This document shows, piece after piece, positions 44,706 through 53,646 of a stretch of 64,000 nt of DNA. The DNA is taken from NCBI GenBank assembly GCA_049663345.1, contig JBATDG010000075.1, positions 1 to 64,000 on the forward strand, written 5' to 3'. Numbering within the stretch: the first letter of the stretch is position 1; each line of letters opens with the position of its first letter. Source of the DNA: SZUA-365 sp049663345. GTDB taxonomy: Bacteria > Bacteroidota > Ignavibacteria > SZUA-365. Below the pieces are notes generated by a model. That model was not told where the DNA came from. It ran no database searches and was given only the letters and a program-made list of their open reading frames with translations. The translations under genes were made by a program, and so were the position numbers.

Positions 44706-46760
44706 ATGAAAACGAAGTACCGTGTTCTGCTGATTTTCGCGCTGATAGCAACTGTCAGTCAGGCGCAAGCGCAATGGGAAACATGCAATGAGGGATTGTC
44801 AAAAGCGAAAATCGTCTATAAAATCGCTCTTGATGGAACGAATATCTTTGTCAGCTCGCCCGACGGACTCTTCCTCTCCTCCGATCGCGGAGACAACTGG
44901 GAGAAGAGGACCTCAGGACTTACCAATGATTCGGTTGTGGCGATGGTCGTCAATGGCGGCACCATGCTGGCAGGGACGAGAAGCGGCGTCTGTTCTTCAT
45001 CAGACAAAGGTGTAACCTGGACCGAATCGAATTCAGGCCTGGAACCGAATGTTGTCCGCTGCTTTGCCATAGACGGAAATAATATCTTTGCCGGAACACT
45101 AAAGGGGGGCTTGTTCGTCTCAACGGATAATGGTGCGAGCTGGACCGCAAAAAACACCGGTCTGACAAACATGAATGTGACGTCAATCGCTTTCATCGGA
45201 AATAATATTTACGCGGGTACATCTGCGGGCGTGTTTCTGTCCACGGACAACGGCGAAAATTGGGAAACCCGGAATGAGGGACTGTCGAACTGGAATGTGA
45301 ACCGCATTCTCGTCGACGGAACAAAACTCTACGTCGGTACCTCCGGGAGCGGAGTGTTTCTCTCTACGGACAATGGCGACCACTGGGTCCAGAAAAAATC
45401 GGGTTTTGAGAACCCCACAGTCTATGCTCTCGCCGCCTGTGAAGGCAAGCTGTTTGCCGGGACTCTGCAGGGTGGATTTTTTCTGTCTGATGACAACGCA
45501 GAGAACTGGATACCGAAGTCGAAAGGGCTGCTCATCAACGTTGTCAATGATATTGGTATCTGCGGCGGAGATATCTTTGCCTGCACCGACGGTGGTGTGT
45601 ATCTGTCCACGGACTTCGGTGAGAATTGGGTCAGAAAGAACAATAATCTCCCCGAAATTGTCCCAACCCTCTTTTCACTCACGGCCTGCGGAGATACACT
45701 TCTGCTCGGCGCGACAGGCGTGTTTATGTCGACCGACGGCGGGGACAGTTGGATCAACCGCAGTACGGGAATGTCAGGATCACAGTTCAGGGGTATGGCC
45801 GTCAGCGGAAATCGTATTTTTGCGGGGGCATGGACGACAGGCATCTTTGTATCAACGAATAGCGGTATAGACTGGGTTCAGAAAAAATCCGGAATGACAA
45901 ATACGAATATCATGAGCATTGTTGTCGACGGCGATAAAATATATGCAGGCACGTGGGGCGGTGTCTATCTGTCAACTGATAACGGCGAGAGCTGGACGGA
46001 AAAGAATTCCGGACTCGCGGAAATACGAATCTATAGATTGCTAGTGGTCGGCAACAGGCTGTTCGCCGCCACCCGTGGTGGTGGAGTGTATGTTTCAACC
46101 GATAGCGGAGACACCTGGATTGAAAAAAATACAGGATTGATGAATCCCCTGGTGTATTCTCTGGCCATGAACGGGAACATGCTTCTTGCCGGGACGCTGA
46201 GCAGTGGAGTGTTTACATCGACGGACTTCGGCGAAACCTGGAACGAAAGCATGCCCGGAATGACAGGTGTGTATATCAATGGGATGGCGATTCGCGGCAA
46301 TTATATTTTCGCGGCGACATTCGACGGGGTGCTCCTTTCGGTGGATAACTGCGAAAGCTGGCAGTCGCTGAATACAGGACTAAGGAGTTCCACAGTCGAG
46401 TCTATAGCTGCATGCGGCGATAATATTTTCGTCTCCTCGCCGGCGGGCGTTTCCCGCATACGAATCGACGATATTACAGCGGTTGAATCGAATTCAACGC
46501 CAGCCGATTTCCAGATCACACTGTCGCCCAATCCCGTTTCCGATGTAGTCACCGTAACATCCCAGGGCCCCGATTTCACGAACCGGAGCATATCAATCTA
46601 CAATTCCCTCGGAGTGGAGATGATGCGGTATTCAGGAATGGATCTCTCCGGTCGCAGGCAGGTGAGTCTCTCTACCAGCGGGTTTCCTCCGGCAGCGTAT
46701 TACGTCGTGATCACTTCCGGCAAGCAGATCAGTACAGCTGGATTTGTGATCGTGCGATAA
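44706..46760 (+). CDS. T9SS-sorted beta-propeller protein with Ycf48/sortilin-like repeats
   Basis: 684 residues from the ATG at 44706 (AAGGAG 7 bases upstream); an ATG at 44604 would precede it by 34 codons. A signal peptide (about 1-24, ending QAQAQW) is followed by about fourteen units of roughly 40 residues with the pattern NIFAGT-x-GVFLSTDNG-x-W-x-KN-x-GL. These match BNR/Asp-box-like repeats of sortilin and photosystem assembly factor Ycf48 propellers. The repeat number suggests two seven-bladed propellers. A T9SS type A sorting domain (LSPNPVSDVVTVTS to VIVR) ends the chain. Proteins of this type bind other proteins or glycans; the ligand is unknown. A good terminator follows. Confidence 0.88.
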   Translation: MKTKYRVLLIFALIATVSQAQAQWETCNEGLSKAKIVYKIALDGTNIFVSSPDGLFLSSDRGDNWEKRTSGLTNDSVVAMVVNGGTMLAGTRSGVCSSSDKGVTWTESNSGLEPNVVRCFAIDGNNIFAGTLKGGLFVSTDNGASWTAKNTGLTNMNVTSIAFIGNNIYAGTSAGVFLSTDNGENWETRNEGLSNWNVNRILVDGTKLYVGTSGSGVFLSTDNGDHWVQKKSGFENPTVYALAACEGKLFAGTLQGGFFLSDDNAENWIPKSKGLLINVVNDIGICGGDIFACTDGGVYLSTDFGENWVRKNNNLPEIVPTLFSLTACGDTLLLGATGVFMSTDGGDSWINRSTGMSGSQFRGMAVSGNRIFAGAWTTGIFVSTNSGIDWVQKKSGMTNTNIMSIVVDGDKIYAGTWGGVYLSTDNGESWTEKNSGLAEIRIYRLLVVGNRLFAATRGGGVYVSTDSGDTWIEKNTGLMNPLVYSLAMNGNMLLAGTLSSGVFTSTDFGETWNESMPGMTGVYINGMAIRGNYIFAATFDGVLLSVDNCESWQSLNTGLRSSTVESIAACGDNIFVSSPAGVSRIRIDDITAVESNSTPADFQITLSPNPVSDVVTVTSQGPDFTNRSISIYNSLGVEMMRYSGMDLSGRRQVSLSTSGFPPAAYYVVITSGKQISTAGFVIVR

Positions 46761-46869
46761 AGTAAAAGTGAGTTCCGAAGCCTGTCGGTGCAGCGAAAAG
46801 CATTCGTGCAAATCTGCAGAATCTCAAAGCTGACGAGGTAGCCCGGCTACTATTCGCGTTTTGCGAAGG

Positions 46870-46900
46870 GAGCGGTCATTGGCCGCTCTCACTTTTTTAA
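46870..46900 (+). terminator. Intrinsic terminator after the beta-propeller gene
   Basis: An 8-bp stem (GAGCGGTC with GGCCGCTC, one G-U pair) and a 3-base loop are followed by TCACTTTTTTAA. This is the most classical terminator in the window. The other parts of the gap 46761-47109 show no gene or promoter that I can support. Confidence 0.8.
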
Positions 46901-47109
46901 GACCCTGGAAAGCCGCGAAGCAGAGCCAGTGCTCAATAGGGCGATAGCGGATGAAAATACTGATAGGCACTGTGACGCTCTTTTTCGCATATTTAGGAAT
47001 ATCACCTTTTGATGGAATGAGTATGCAATTGTACCCCGGTTTTCTCGTGATAAATTATCCTCAACCTCTCTGCAGTGACCTGCGAAAAAAAGATGCTGCG
47101 ACGATATCC

Positions 47110-47757
47110 ATGTCCATCGGCCTGGCTTTCGCGCTTCTTCTCCTTCTCAATTCCATGGGCGCGGCCTTCGCCCAAATCCCGGTATCGCCGAATAAGCTCG
47201 ACAGCAAGGGCGAGCGGGTGGGAACGTGGACGATCCTTTTCGATAAGGACATGAAGACTATTGAGAATCCCGACTCCGCTGCCTTTTATTCCGTCATGAC
47301 ATTCAAGGGCGGGAAGATCGTCGGGACTTCACGGAGCTTTTTCCGCAGCGGGAAGAAGATGTCAGAAATCAGCTACGAGAACGGTCTCGTCGTTGGGACC
47401 GTCGTCGGATGGTATGAATCCGGTGGAAAGGAATTCGAGACGCCGTATAAAAACGGCCTCCCGGACGGAAAGGAAACAATCTGGTTCCCTTCCGGCAAGA
47501 AGAGGACCGAGGTGAACTACAAGCAAGGCAGGGAAGAGGGCGTGCAGACGGAATGGTACCCGGGCGGGTCAAAGAAATCTGAAATCTCTTACAAAAAGGG
47601 AGTAATCGACGGCAAGGCGGTCCGCTGGTACGAATCCGGCGCCCTGCAGACGGAAATGTCGTACAAGGCCGGCAAGCTGCATGGGAAGCGCATCGACTGG
47701 CTTGAAAACGGAGAGATAAAATCGGAAACACGCTACGAAAACGGAAAGAAGCTTTGA
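47110..47757 (+). CDS. Secreted MORN-repeat protein (YwqK-like)
   Basis: 215 residues from the ATG at 47110, which begins a signal peptide (MSIGLAFALLLLL to AAFAQ); an ATG at 46951 gives 268 residues with an extra, less typical N-terminus, and neither start has a strong Shine-Dalgarno site. About six MORN-type repeats of 22-23 residues follow, each with the pattern G-W-YESG-x-K-x-E-x-Y-K-N-G. Such repeats are common in FCB proteins called YwqK-like antitoxins, but the toxin relation is not established for secreted members. It lies six bases before a secreted peptidase gene and may be co-transcribed. Confidence 0.72.
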   Translation: MSIGLAFALLLLLNSMGAAFAQIPVSPNKLDSKGERVGTWTILFDKDMKTIENPDSAAFYSVMTFKGGKIVGTSRSFFRSGKKMSEISYENGLVVGTVVGWYESGGKEFETPYKNGLPDGKETIWFPSGKKRTEVNYKQGREEGVQTEWYPGGSKKSEISYKKGVIDGKAVRWYESGALQTEMSYKAGKLHGKRIDWLENGEIKSETRYENGKKL

Positions 47758-47763
47758 GGCATC

Positions 47764-49848
47764 ATGAAAACGCATCACCTGCATCTTGTCGCATTGCTGT
47801 TATACATGCCTTCACTGATGGCACTCGGTCAAAATGGAGAGGATCCCAATATGTGGCTTGAGGAAGTGAATTCCGGGCGTTCGCTCGAATGGGTGAAGGC
47901 GCAGAACAGCGCCACGACCGCGGTGCTCGAACAGCATCCGGAATTCTGGAAGTTGAATAAAAAAATCCTGGACATCCTTGATTCGAAAGAACGCATCGCC
48001 TACCCATCGATCAGGGGAAAGTATATATATAATTTCTGGCAGGATGCACAGAACCCCCGGGGCCTCTGGCGGCGCGTTCCGGTTGAAGGATATTTTGAGA
48101 AATCGCCCGCATGGGAGACCGTGCTCGATGTCGATGCGCTCTGTGCAGCAGAAGGGGAAATCTGGTCCTTCTCCGGAGCGGAATACCTCCGGCCGGATTT
48201 CGATCGCTGTCTGCTCATGCTCTCAAGGGGAGGCAGCGATGCGGTAGTTATCCGTGAATTCGATCTGCAGACAAAGAGCTTCGTGGAGGACGGATTCTAC
48301 CTGCCCGAAGCGAAAAGCAGCGCGGCGTGGATGGACCGCAACACCGTACTCATCTCAAGCAGTCTCGGCGAAGGAATGGCGACCAGCTCCGGTTATGCCC
48401 GGCAGACGAAGCTCTGGAAGCGCGGTACTCCGCCCAGCGCCGCGGCGATATTCTTCGGCGGTGAAGAAACCGATGTTGCCGTGACCGGAGTCGTGGATAA
48501 CACACCGGAGCGGCAGTATATCATGGCCTACCGCGCCATCACATTTTTTACTTCTTCCGTGCATGTGCTCGAAGGGAAGGATTTCTATAAGCTTGATATT
48601 CCGGAGGACGCACAATTCCAGGGCTTCTTCAAAGGCCAGATGCTGGTGGAACTGAAATCAGAGTGGACCGTCGGCGTAATTTCATATCCTCAAGGTGCTC
48701 TATTAGGCATCGATTATGAGAAGTTCCGCGCCGGAGACCGCGAATTCACCATGCTGTTCGTTCCGGATGACCGATCAAGCCTCGCATCCGTCTCTACGAC
48801 GAAGAATCTGCTGCTGCTCGCTGTTCTCAACAACGTCAAGAGCGAACTGTGGCAGGCAAGATTTGAAAACGGAACCTGGAAGTTTGATGGCGTGCAGGTA
48901 CCGGACAACGGCACGATCACCATCATGGCGCTCGATGAATATTCGGACCAGTACTTCTTCAGTTTCGAAAACTTCCTTCAACCGAGGACACTCTATTACG
49001 TCTCGGATACCGATCAGCGGGTATCTGAGGTCCGCAGCATGCCTCGATATTTCAACAGCGATGGCATGAAGGTGTGGCAGTACGAAGCCGTTTCCGCTGA
49101 TGGCGAGCGCATTCCGTATTTCGTCGTCGGCCGTGAGAATATGCCGCTCGATGGATCGAACCCAACGAAACTCATGGCCTACGGTGGTTTCGAGGTTTCC
49201 ATGCAGCCGAATTACAGTGCCGTCACCGGTGCGACATGGCTGGATTATGGCGGCGTCTACGTCGTTGCGAATATTCGCGGGGGCGGGGAGTTCGGTCCCC
49301 GGTGGCATCAGGCAGCACTGAAGGAAAAGCGGCAGGTTGCCTTTAACGACCTGTTCGCAGTCTCGGAGGATCTGATCCGCCGCGGTATTACCTCCAGCAG
49401 GCATCTCGGCATCATTGGCGGCAGCAACGGCGGACTGCTCGTCGGCGTGGCATTCACGCAGCGTCCGGAATTGTATAATGCGGTGGTGTGCGCCGTTCCG
49501 CTGCTCGACATGCAGCGATATAATAAACTCCTTGCTGGTGCAAGTTGGATGGCCGAATACGGCGATCCTGACATCCCGGAGCAATGGGATTATATAAAAA
49601 AATACTCGCCGTACCATAATCTGCATGCTGAAAAACAATACCCTGCGGTACTGTTCACCACAACCACGCATGATGATCGCGTTCATCCCGCCCATGCCCG
49701 CAAGATGGCGGCGAAAATGAAAGAACAGGGCCACCCGTTTTTCTATTTCGAAAACACAGAAGGCGGACATGGCTCCGGCGTCACAAGCGAGCAGCGCGCC
49801 TACATGCAAAGCATCGAAGCCGCGTACATGCTGAAAATGCTTTTTTGA
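47764..49848 (+). CDS. Secreted prolyl oligopeptidase family (S9A) serine peptidase
   Basis: 694 residues. A signal peptide (about 1-22, ending ALGQ) precedes the N-terminal helix and a propeller domain (about 75-420). The alpha/beta hydrolase domain has the nucleophile in GGSNGG (S554), the acid in THDDRV (D637 or D638) and the His in GGHGSG (H669). GGVYVVANIRGGGEFG is the usual oxyanion-side motif. The enzyme should cut short peptides after proline. The N-terminal EEVNSGRSLEWVKAQN is characteristic of the bacterial subgroup. It is preceded by a MORN-repeat gene and followed by a long GACGTGAG repeat tract. Confidence 0.9.
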   Translation: MKTHHLHLVALLLYMPSLMALGQNGEDPNMWLEEVNSGRSLEWVKAQNSATTAVLEQHPEFWKLNKKILDILDSKERIAYPSIRGKYIYNFWQDAQNPRGLWRRVPVEGYFEKSPAWETVLDVDALCAAEGEIWSFSGAEYLRPDFDRCLLMLSRGGSDAVVIREFDLQTKSFVEDGFYLPEAKSSAAWMDRNTVLISSSLGEGMATSSGYARQTKLWKRGTPPSAAAIFFGGEETDVAVTGVVDNTPERQYIMAYRAITFFTSSVHVLEGKDFYKLDIPEDAQFQGFFKGQMLVELKSEWTVGVISYPQGALLGIDYEKFRAGDREFTMLFVPDDRSSLASVSTTKNLLLLAVLNNVKSELWQARFENGTWKFDGVQVPDNGTITIMALDEYSDQYFFSFENFLQPRTLYYVSDTDQRVSEVRSMPRYFNSDGMKVWQYEAVSADGERIPYFVVGRENMPLDGSNPTKLMAYGGFEVSMQPNYSAVTGATWLDYGGVYVVANIRGGGEFGPRWHQAALKEKRQVAFNDLFAVSEDLIRRGITSSRHLGIIGGSNGGLLVGVAFTQRPELYNAVVCAVPLLDMQRYNKLLAGASWMAEYGDPDIPEQWDYIKKYSPYHNLHAEKQYPAVLFTTTTHDDRVHPAHARKMAAKMKEQGHPFFYFENTEGGHGSGVTSEQRAYMQSIEAAYMLKMLF

Positions 49849-49850
49849 AA

Positions 49851-49996
49851 ACGTTAGGACGTGAGGACGTGAGGACGTGAGGATCGTTAGGACGTGAGGA
49901 TCGTTAGGACGTGAGGACGTGAGGATCGTGAGGACGTGAGGATCGTGAGGACGTGAGGATCGTTAGGATCGTTAGGATGTGAGGATCGTTAGGACG
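49851..49996 (+). repeat. Second GACGTGAG tandem repeat tract, mixed with GATCGTTAG units
   Basis: About 146 bases of alternating GACGTGAG and GATCGT(T/G)AG units in a roughly 16- to 17-base higher-order order. It starts three bases after the prolyl peptidase stop. The same 8-base unit forms the tract at 25977-26056 inside the dcw cluster. No initiation site or protein-like composition is seen in any frame. Confidence 0.88.
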
Positions 49997-50081
49997 GACA
50001 TTTGATCAGCTCGATATGATGCCGTTATATTCCATGGAACAAAAAATATCGTACACTTTATTTTTATCCGGAGAGTACACC

Positions 50082-50414
50082 ATGACCGCAAAACGCGAGC
50101 AATATATAGCATTAATGGATCCGAAAGAACGCATTGAGCGCAATCCAATTCTCATTCCAAGGCAAAAGGAAGCCCTGCGGCATGTAATGAAAAAAGGTGA
50201 AATCAGCAGCAAGATATATGCTGAACGCTTCAAGGTATCGGAATCCACTGCGCGGCGTGACCTGCAGGAACTCATCCTCGGCGGCTGGCTGCGCCGCGAG
50301 GGAGCCGGACGCAGCATCGAATATCTCCCGGGCGATCTGCTCTATGCGGGCGGCGGCGAGCAGCGGGTCCCTTCTGCCGACGGTTCCGGCGACGGCTGCT
50401 TCAATTGCGGATAG
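50082..50414 (+). CDS. Small HTH protein, DeoR-like winged helix with Cys tail
   Basis: 110 residues from the ATG at 50082 (GGAGAG 6 bases upstream). After a basic N-terminus, RQKEALRHVMKKGEISSKIYAERFKVSESTARRDLQELILGGWLRREGAGRSIEY is the winged-helix pattern of DeoR-type or Fic-associated HTH modules; the piece SESTARRDLQELI is the recognition helix. It lacks the sugar-sensing domain of true DeoR repressors. The last residues, GDGCFNCG, include a CxxC that could bind metal or sense redox state. It lies just after a long tandem repeat and before a large exported protein gene. Its targets are unknown. Confidence 0.7.
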   Translation: MTAKREQYIALMDPKERIERNPILIPRQKEALRHVMKKGEISSKIYAERFKVSESTARRDLQELILGGWLRREGAGRSIEYLPGDLLYAGGGEQRVPSADGSGDGCFNCG

Positions 50415-50513
50415 TCCTCGGTATGAAGCCCTCGGATACGGAATATTACGATATGATATTCAGAAGTATGGTTTTATATTACGGGAAATATTTCCTGTAA
50501 ATAAGAGCTCATT

Positions 50514-53500
50514 ATGACAATAATGCTGCGGTGCTCAAGGTGCAAGGTCGTTCTCGTTTCAGCCTTCATGTTCTTCCTCAGTCCCGCAGCAACCTTCGCC
50601 TCGATTGCCATCGATGTCGAGGGAATCGAAGGGCTGACGCTCGAGGTGCGAGGGAATGATTACCTCGTCAGCGTCACTGACACTTTTCATCTGCACGGTA
50701 TGAAAGTCAATCCTTCGGGATTGACTTTGCAGTATACAGCAGCTGACACCTCCTTCCATATCTACGGCGCGGCAGAGTTTATTCTTGGAACGGATACGCT
50801 ATCGATCTCGCTCGGGGCATCTGCGAATCCGGGAATCATCATCGACGACGGGAAGCTTGTGCTGGTCGAAGTCTCCATTACCGGTGATTTCCGTTTGCGC
50901 AAGCTGCACATCATTCCCGTTGATCTTTCCTTCGACTGGATCGCCGGAAGTCATGCCTATTCCATGTACGGCGACATCACGGTAATGATCGAAACGGACA
51001 GCCTCTTCGCTACACTGGGTGATGCCGCCCATCCGGGCATCGTAATCACGGATGGCGTCATAGACACGATCGACGTCAGCATCAGCGGCAAATTCTCACT
51101 GAAAAGCCTGGCGATCAAACCGGATTCCCTCACCTTTGTCTATGACCGTGCTGCCTCTCAATACAAGATATTCGGCAGCGTGGAGGTCGATATCGAAAAG
51201 GATACGATTGACGCGATGCTTGGAACGGCGAAGGACCCCGGGATCACCATCACGAACGGGGCACTCGACCATATTTTCATCCTGGTCTCGAGCAAATTCG
51301 AGTTGAAGAAGCTCACCATCAAGACGGATTCGCTGGGGATTGCCTGGCAGAAAGGCCTGGCAGGGAATGTGTTTCATCTATTCGGCAAGGTGAAAATTGA
51401 AATCGAATCCGATACCATCGCCTTCGATTTCGGAACTCCGGTAAAACCAGGGCTGGTTTATAAAGACGGGAAAATTGACTCGCTGAAAATCTCGACGACC
51501 GACGATCTGCACTTCGCGGGTTTCAAAGCCGGGACGAAAAACCTGACGCTCGAATACAGCGATTCAGTATATCATATATGGGGACAGCTGTTTTTAAAGA
51601 AATTCTGGAGTGCGCTTATCGATCTGGGTACCGGACCGGGTTCCGGCGTCACAATCGATGCATCGCAGAAGCCAGCGAAGATTACCATCAATCATGCGAA
51701 ATTCGATCTGGCGGATATTGATCTGGGGCCGATAACACTGAAAGACATCGATCTCGTGCTGGATAAGAATCGCGTCCAGAGCGCTTCGATTTCACTCGAA
51801 CTTCCTCCGGGCTGGGAAATCGATGCCGGCGTCGCATTCAAGCTGGTGAACAATGCCCTCGAAGTTGATTCCATCGGCATCACATGGGAAACCGACAAGA
51901 TCTCCGAAGCAATCGAAATTCCTGGGACCGGCGCATTCATCGTGCGGCTCGACGGCGGTGTCTCCGGGCTTGAAAATCCCCATGATTTCAAACTCAACGG
52001 CGGCATCGACATCGTGTTCGGCGGCCCCTTCACTATCAAGGGGGTCGGCGAAGTATCCCTGCTTTATCTCAATGCCGGGGTAATCATCTCACGCTCCGAA
52101 TTCAAGCTCACTGCCGGCGCAATGATGGGGGCATACAAGAAAAGTGGAACATGGACTCCGGTGCTCGGTGATGGCTTCCTCACATTTGATTTCCTCTGGG
52201 GGAATTCCTACTCCATTGTCGGCGACCTGAATATTCCTTCGGATCCGTATACAATGATCGCAGCCGCTCTGTCAGCAAAGCTTTCCAGCACAGGCGCCTT
52301 CAATGCAAGTGTCAGCGTGGCGCTGCAGCTGCCGGAAGTTGTGCCGGTGATCGGGGGACATAAGTTCGCGGAGGCCGACGGCCTTGTCCACTACGATAAG
52401 AATGATCCGAGCAGCTTCGCGGCGGGCTGGGCCAGTCTTGATCTCGGATTCTACACTGTCAGAGGCGGCATCAAATACATTTTTCAGCAAAAAGATTTCG
52501 TTACGATCGGTTCTGACGGCATCGACGACCTGAAGACTGAAAATCAAACGCTACCGGATTCCGATCCCAGATACTGGGATTTTCTTCACATCAATGTCGA
52601 TAATGCCAATCCGCTCCTCATTCAGGTGAAAGTGAAATTCAAGCAGGTTTTGCCGAAATTCTACTTCGATACCTTCTATCCGATAGCCGTCGGGAAAGTG
52701 AATTATTCTCCGATGTACATCGTCTCCGGCGCTGATCTTATCAGCAGTTCGGGCATGAATCTCACAACCATTCCGACCTATACGTGTAAGTGGATTCCTC
52801 AATCCGACAGCGTTCTTTTTTATATCATGGCGCCAGGGTATGCATCGAGTTCCAGGGCCACGCTTCCCACAGGACAATACACTATCGAGTTTGCCAACAA
52901 CGTCGGCGCAGATATGATCGAGAGTTACGCGGTACATAAAATATACGATGCACCGTGGGCGGTGTGGACCTACCTCTATAGCTACTTCACCGATGCTTCC
53001 GGACCGCTCGCCAATGCGATGATCACGCCCAAACTTGGGTATCACACGCGTTCCGAAGTCTATGATATTGATTCATCAACCGTGCGCATGTTTTTCACAA
53101 AACACAGCACGGATAACGGGACTCTTCTCAAGACCGTGAACTATGCCGATTATTGGGGGACGTATCCCCCCGACGGCGAATATCTCAAGATCGAAGGCGT
53201 CGATTTCCCGACGACGCTTGCCCGGGGCGACAGCCTGTTGCTTTACCTGACCATAGACGACGGCATTAATGCGATGTACAAGTCGCCGGTGCAGCTTGCG
53301 GCTTTCCGGCCCCCGTTCAATGCGAATGTCAGCATTACCGGATTTCCTGCTTCCGCGGCATCCGGGATTGAGACTATGCTGTATATTCAGAATCCCGCAG
53401 ATAATGCATGGTACCCTGCGGACACACTGAAGCACTTCACCAATGCGGCAGGGGATGTGTCCTTTCCCTACTGTCTCAAGATCAATACAAACGTCAAGTT

Positions 53501-53636
53501 CCAGTTTGACATCCCGATGGGATATGAAGTGGACCCGGCATCAACATATCAAAACGGGCAGGCGCTGCCGGTGAGCAATATCAATGCCGACTGCGGAAAA
53601 TATGTAACGATTCAGCTGCGGAAAACGCAGAAATAG
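50514..53636 (+). CDS. Large exported protein of unknown family with five 68-residue repeats
   Basis: 1040 residues. The signal peptide is at about 1-29. Residues 64-402 contain five consecutive repeats of 65-70 residues with the pattern L-x-I-x-P-x-S-L-x-F-x-Y, then Y-x-I-x-G, V-x-IE-x-DT, LGT-x-x-x-PGI-x-I-x-x-G-x-I-D (boundaries about 64, 132, 200, 268 and 338). The regular beta pattern suggests a solenoid. A second half (about 403-700) is rich in glycine-containing beta strands (VFGGPFTIKGVGEVSLLYLNAGV and similar) and may be a barrel or stacked domain. The last 200 residues look like one or two Ig-like domains. No T9SS sorting domain and no enzyme motif were found. I do not recognise the family. 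It is followed eleven bases later by a T9SS FG-GAP gene. Confidence 0.75.
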   Translation: MTIMLRCSRCKVVLVSAFMFFLSPAATFASIAIDVEGIEGLTLEVRGNDYLVSVTDTFHLHGMKVNPSGLTLQYTAADTSFHIYGAAEFILGTDTLSISLGASANPGIIIDDGKLVLVEVSITGDFRLRKLHIIPVDLSFDWIAGSHAYSMYGDITVMIETDSLFATLGDAAHPGIVITDGVIDTIDVSISGKFSLKSLAIKPDSLTFVYDRAASQYKIFGSVEVDIEKDTIDAMLGTAKDPGITITNGALDHIFILVSSKFELKKLTIKTDSLGIAWQKGLAGNVFHLFGKVKIEIESDTIAFDFGTPVKPGLVYKDGKIDSLKISTTDDLHFAGFKAGTKNLTLEYSDSVYHIWGQLFLKKFWSALIDLGTGPGSGVTIDASQKPAKITINHAKFDLADIDLGPITLKDIDLVLDKNRVQSASISLELPPGWEIDAGVAFKLVNNALEVDSIGITWETDKISEAIEIPGTGAFIVRLDGGVSGLENPHDFKLNGGIDIVFGGPFTIKGVGEVSLLYLNAGVIISRSEFKLTAGAMMGAYKKSGTWTPVLGDGFLTFDFLWGNSYSIVGDLNIPSDPYTMIAAALSAKLSSTGAFNASVSVALQLPEVVPVIGGHKFAEADGLVHYDKNDPSSFAAGWASLDLGFYTVRGGIKYIFQQKDFVTIGSDGIDDLKTENQTLPDSDPRYWDFLHINVDNANPLLIQVKVKFKQVLPKFYFDTFYPIAVGKVNYSPMYIVSGADLISSSGMNLTTIPTYTCKWIPQSDSVLFYIMAPGYASSSRATLPTGQYTIEFANNVGADMIESYAVHKIYDAPWAVWTYLYSYFTDASGPLANAMITPKLGYHTRSEVYDIDSSTVRMFFTKHSTDNGTLLKTVNYADYWGTYPPDGEYLKIEGVDFPTTLARGDSLLLYLTIDDGINAMYKSPVQLAAFRPPFNANVSITGFPASAASGIETMLYIQNPADNAWYPADTLKHFTNAAGDVSFPYCLKINTNVKFQFDIPMGYEVDPASTYQNGQALPVSNINADCGKYVTIQLRKTQK

Positions 53637-53646
53637 AGGAATTGTC

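Noticed and set aside
47110..49848. MORN-repeat gene plus peptidase considered as a toxin-antitoxin pair because of YwqK-like repeats
   Set aside because: Both proteins have signal peptides, and the peptidase is a normal complete S9 enzyme, so an antitoxin role is not supported.
49851..49996. Second repeat tract considered as a CRISPR array or replication iteron set
   Set aside because: No spacer structure and no rep or dnaA-like gene nearby; unit spacing is that of a simple satellite.
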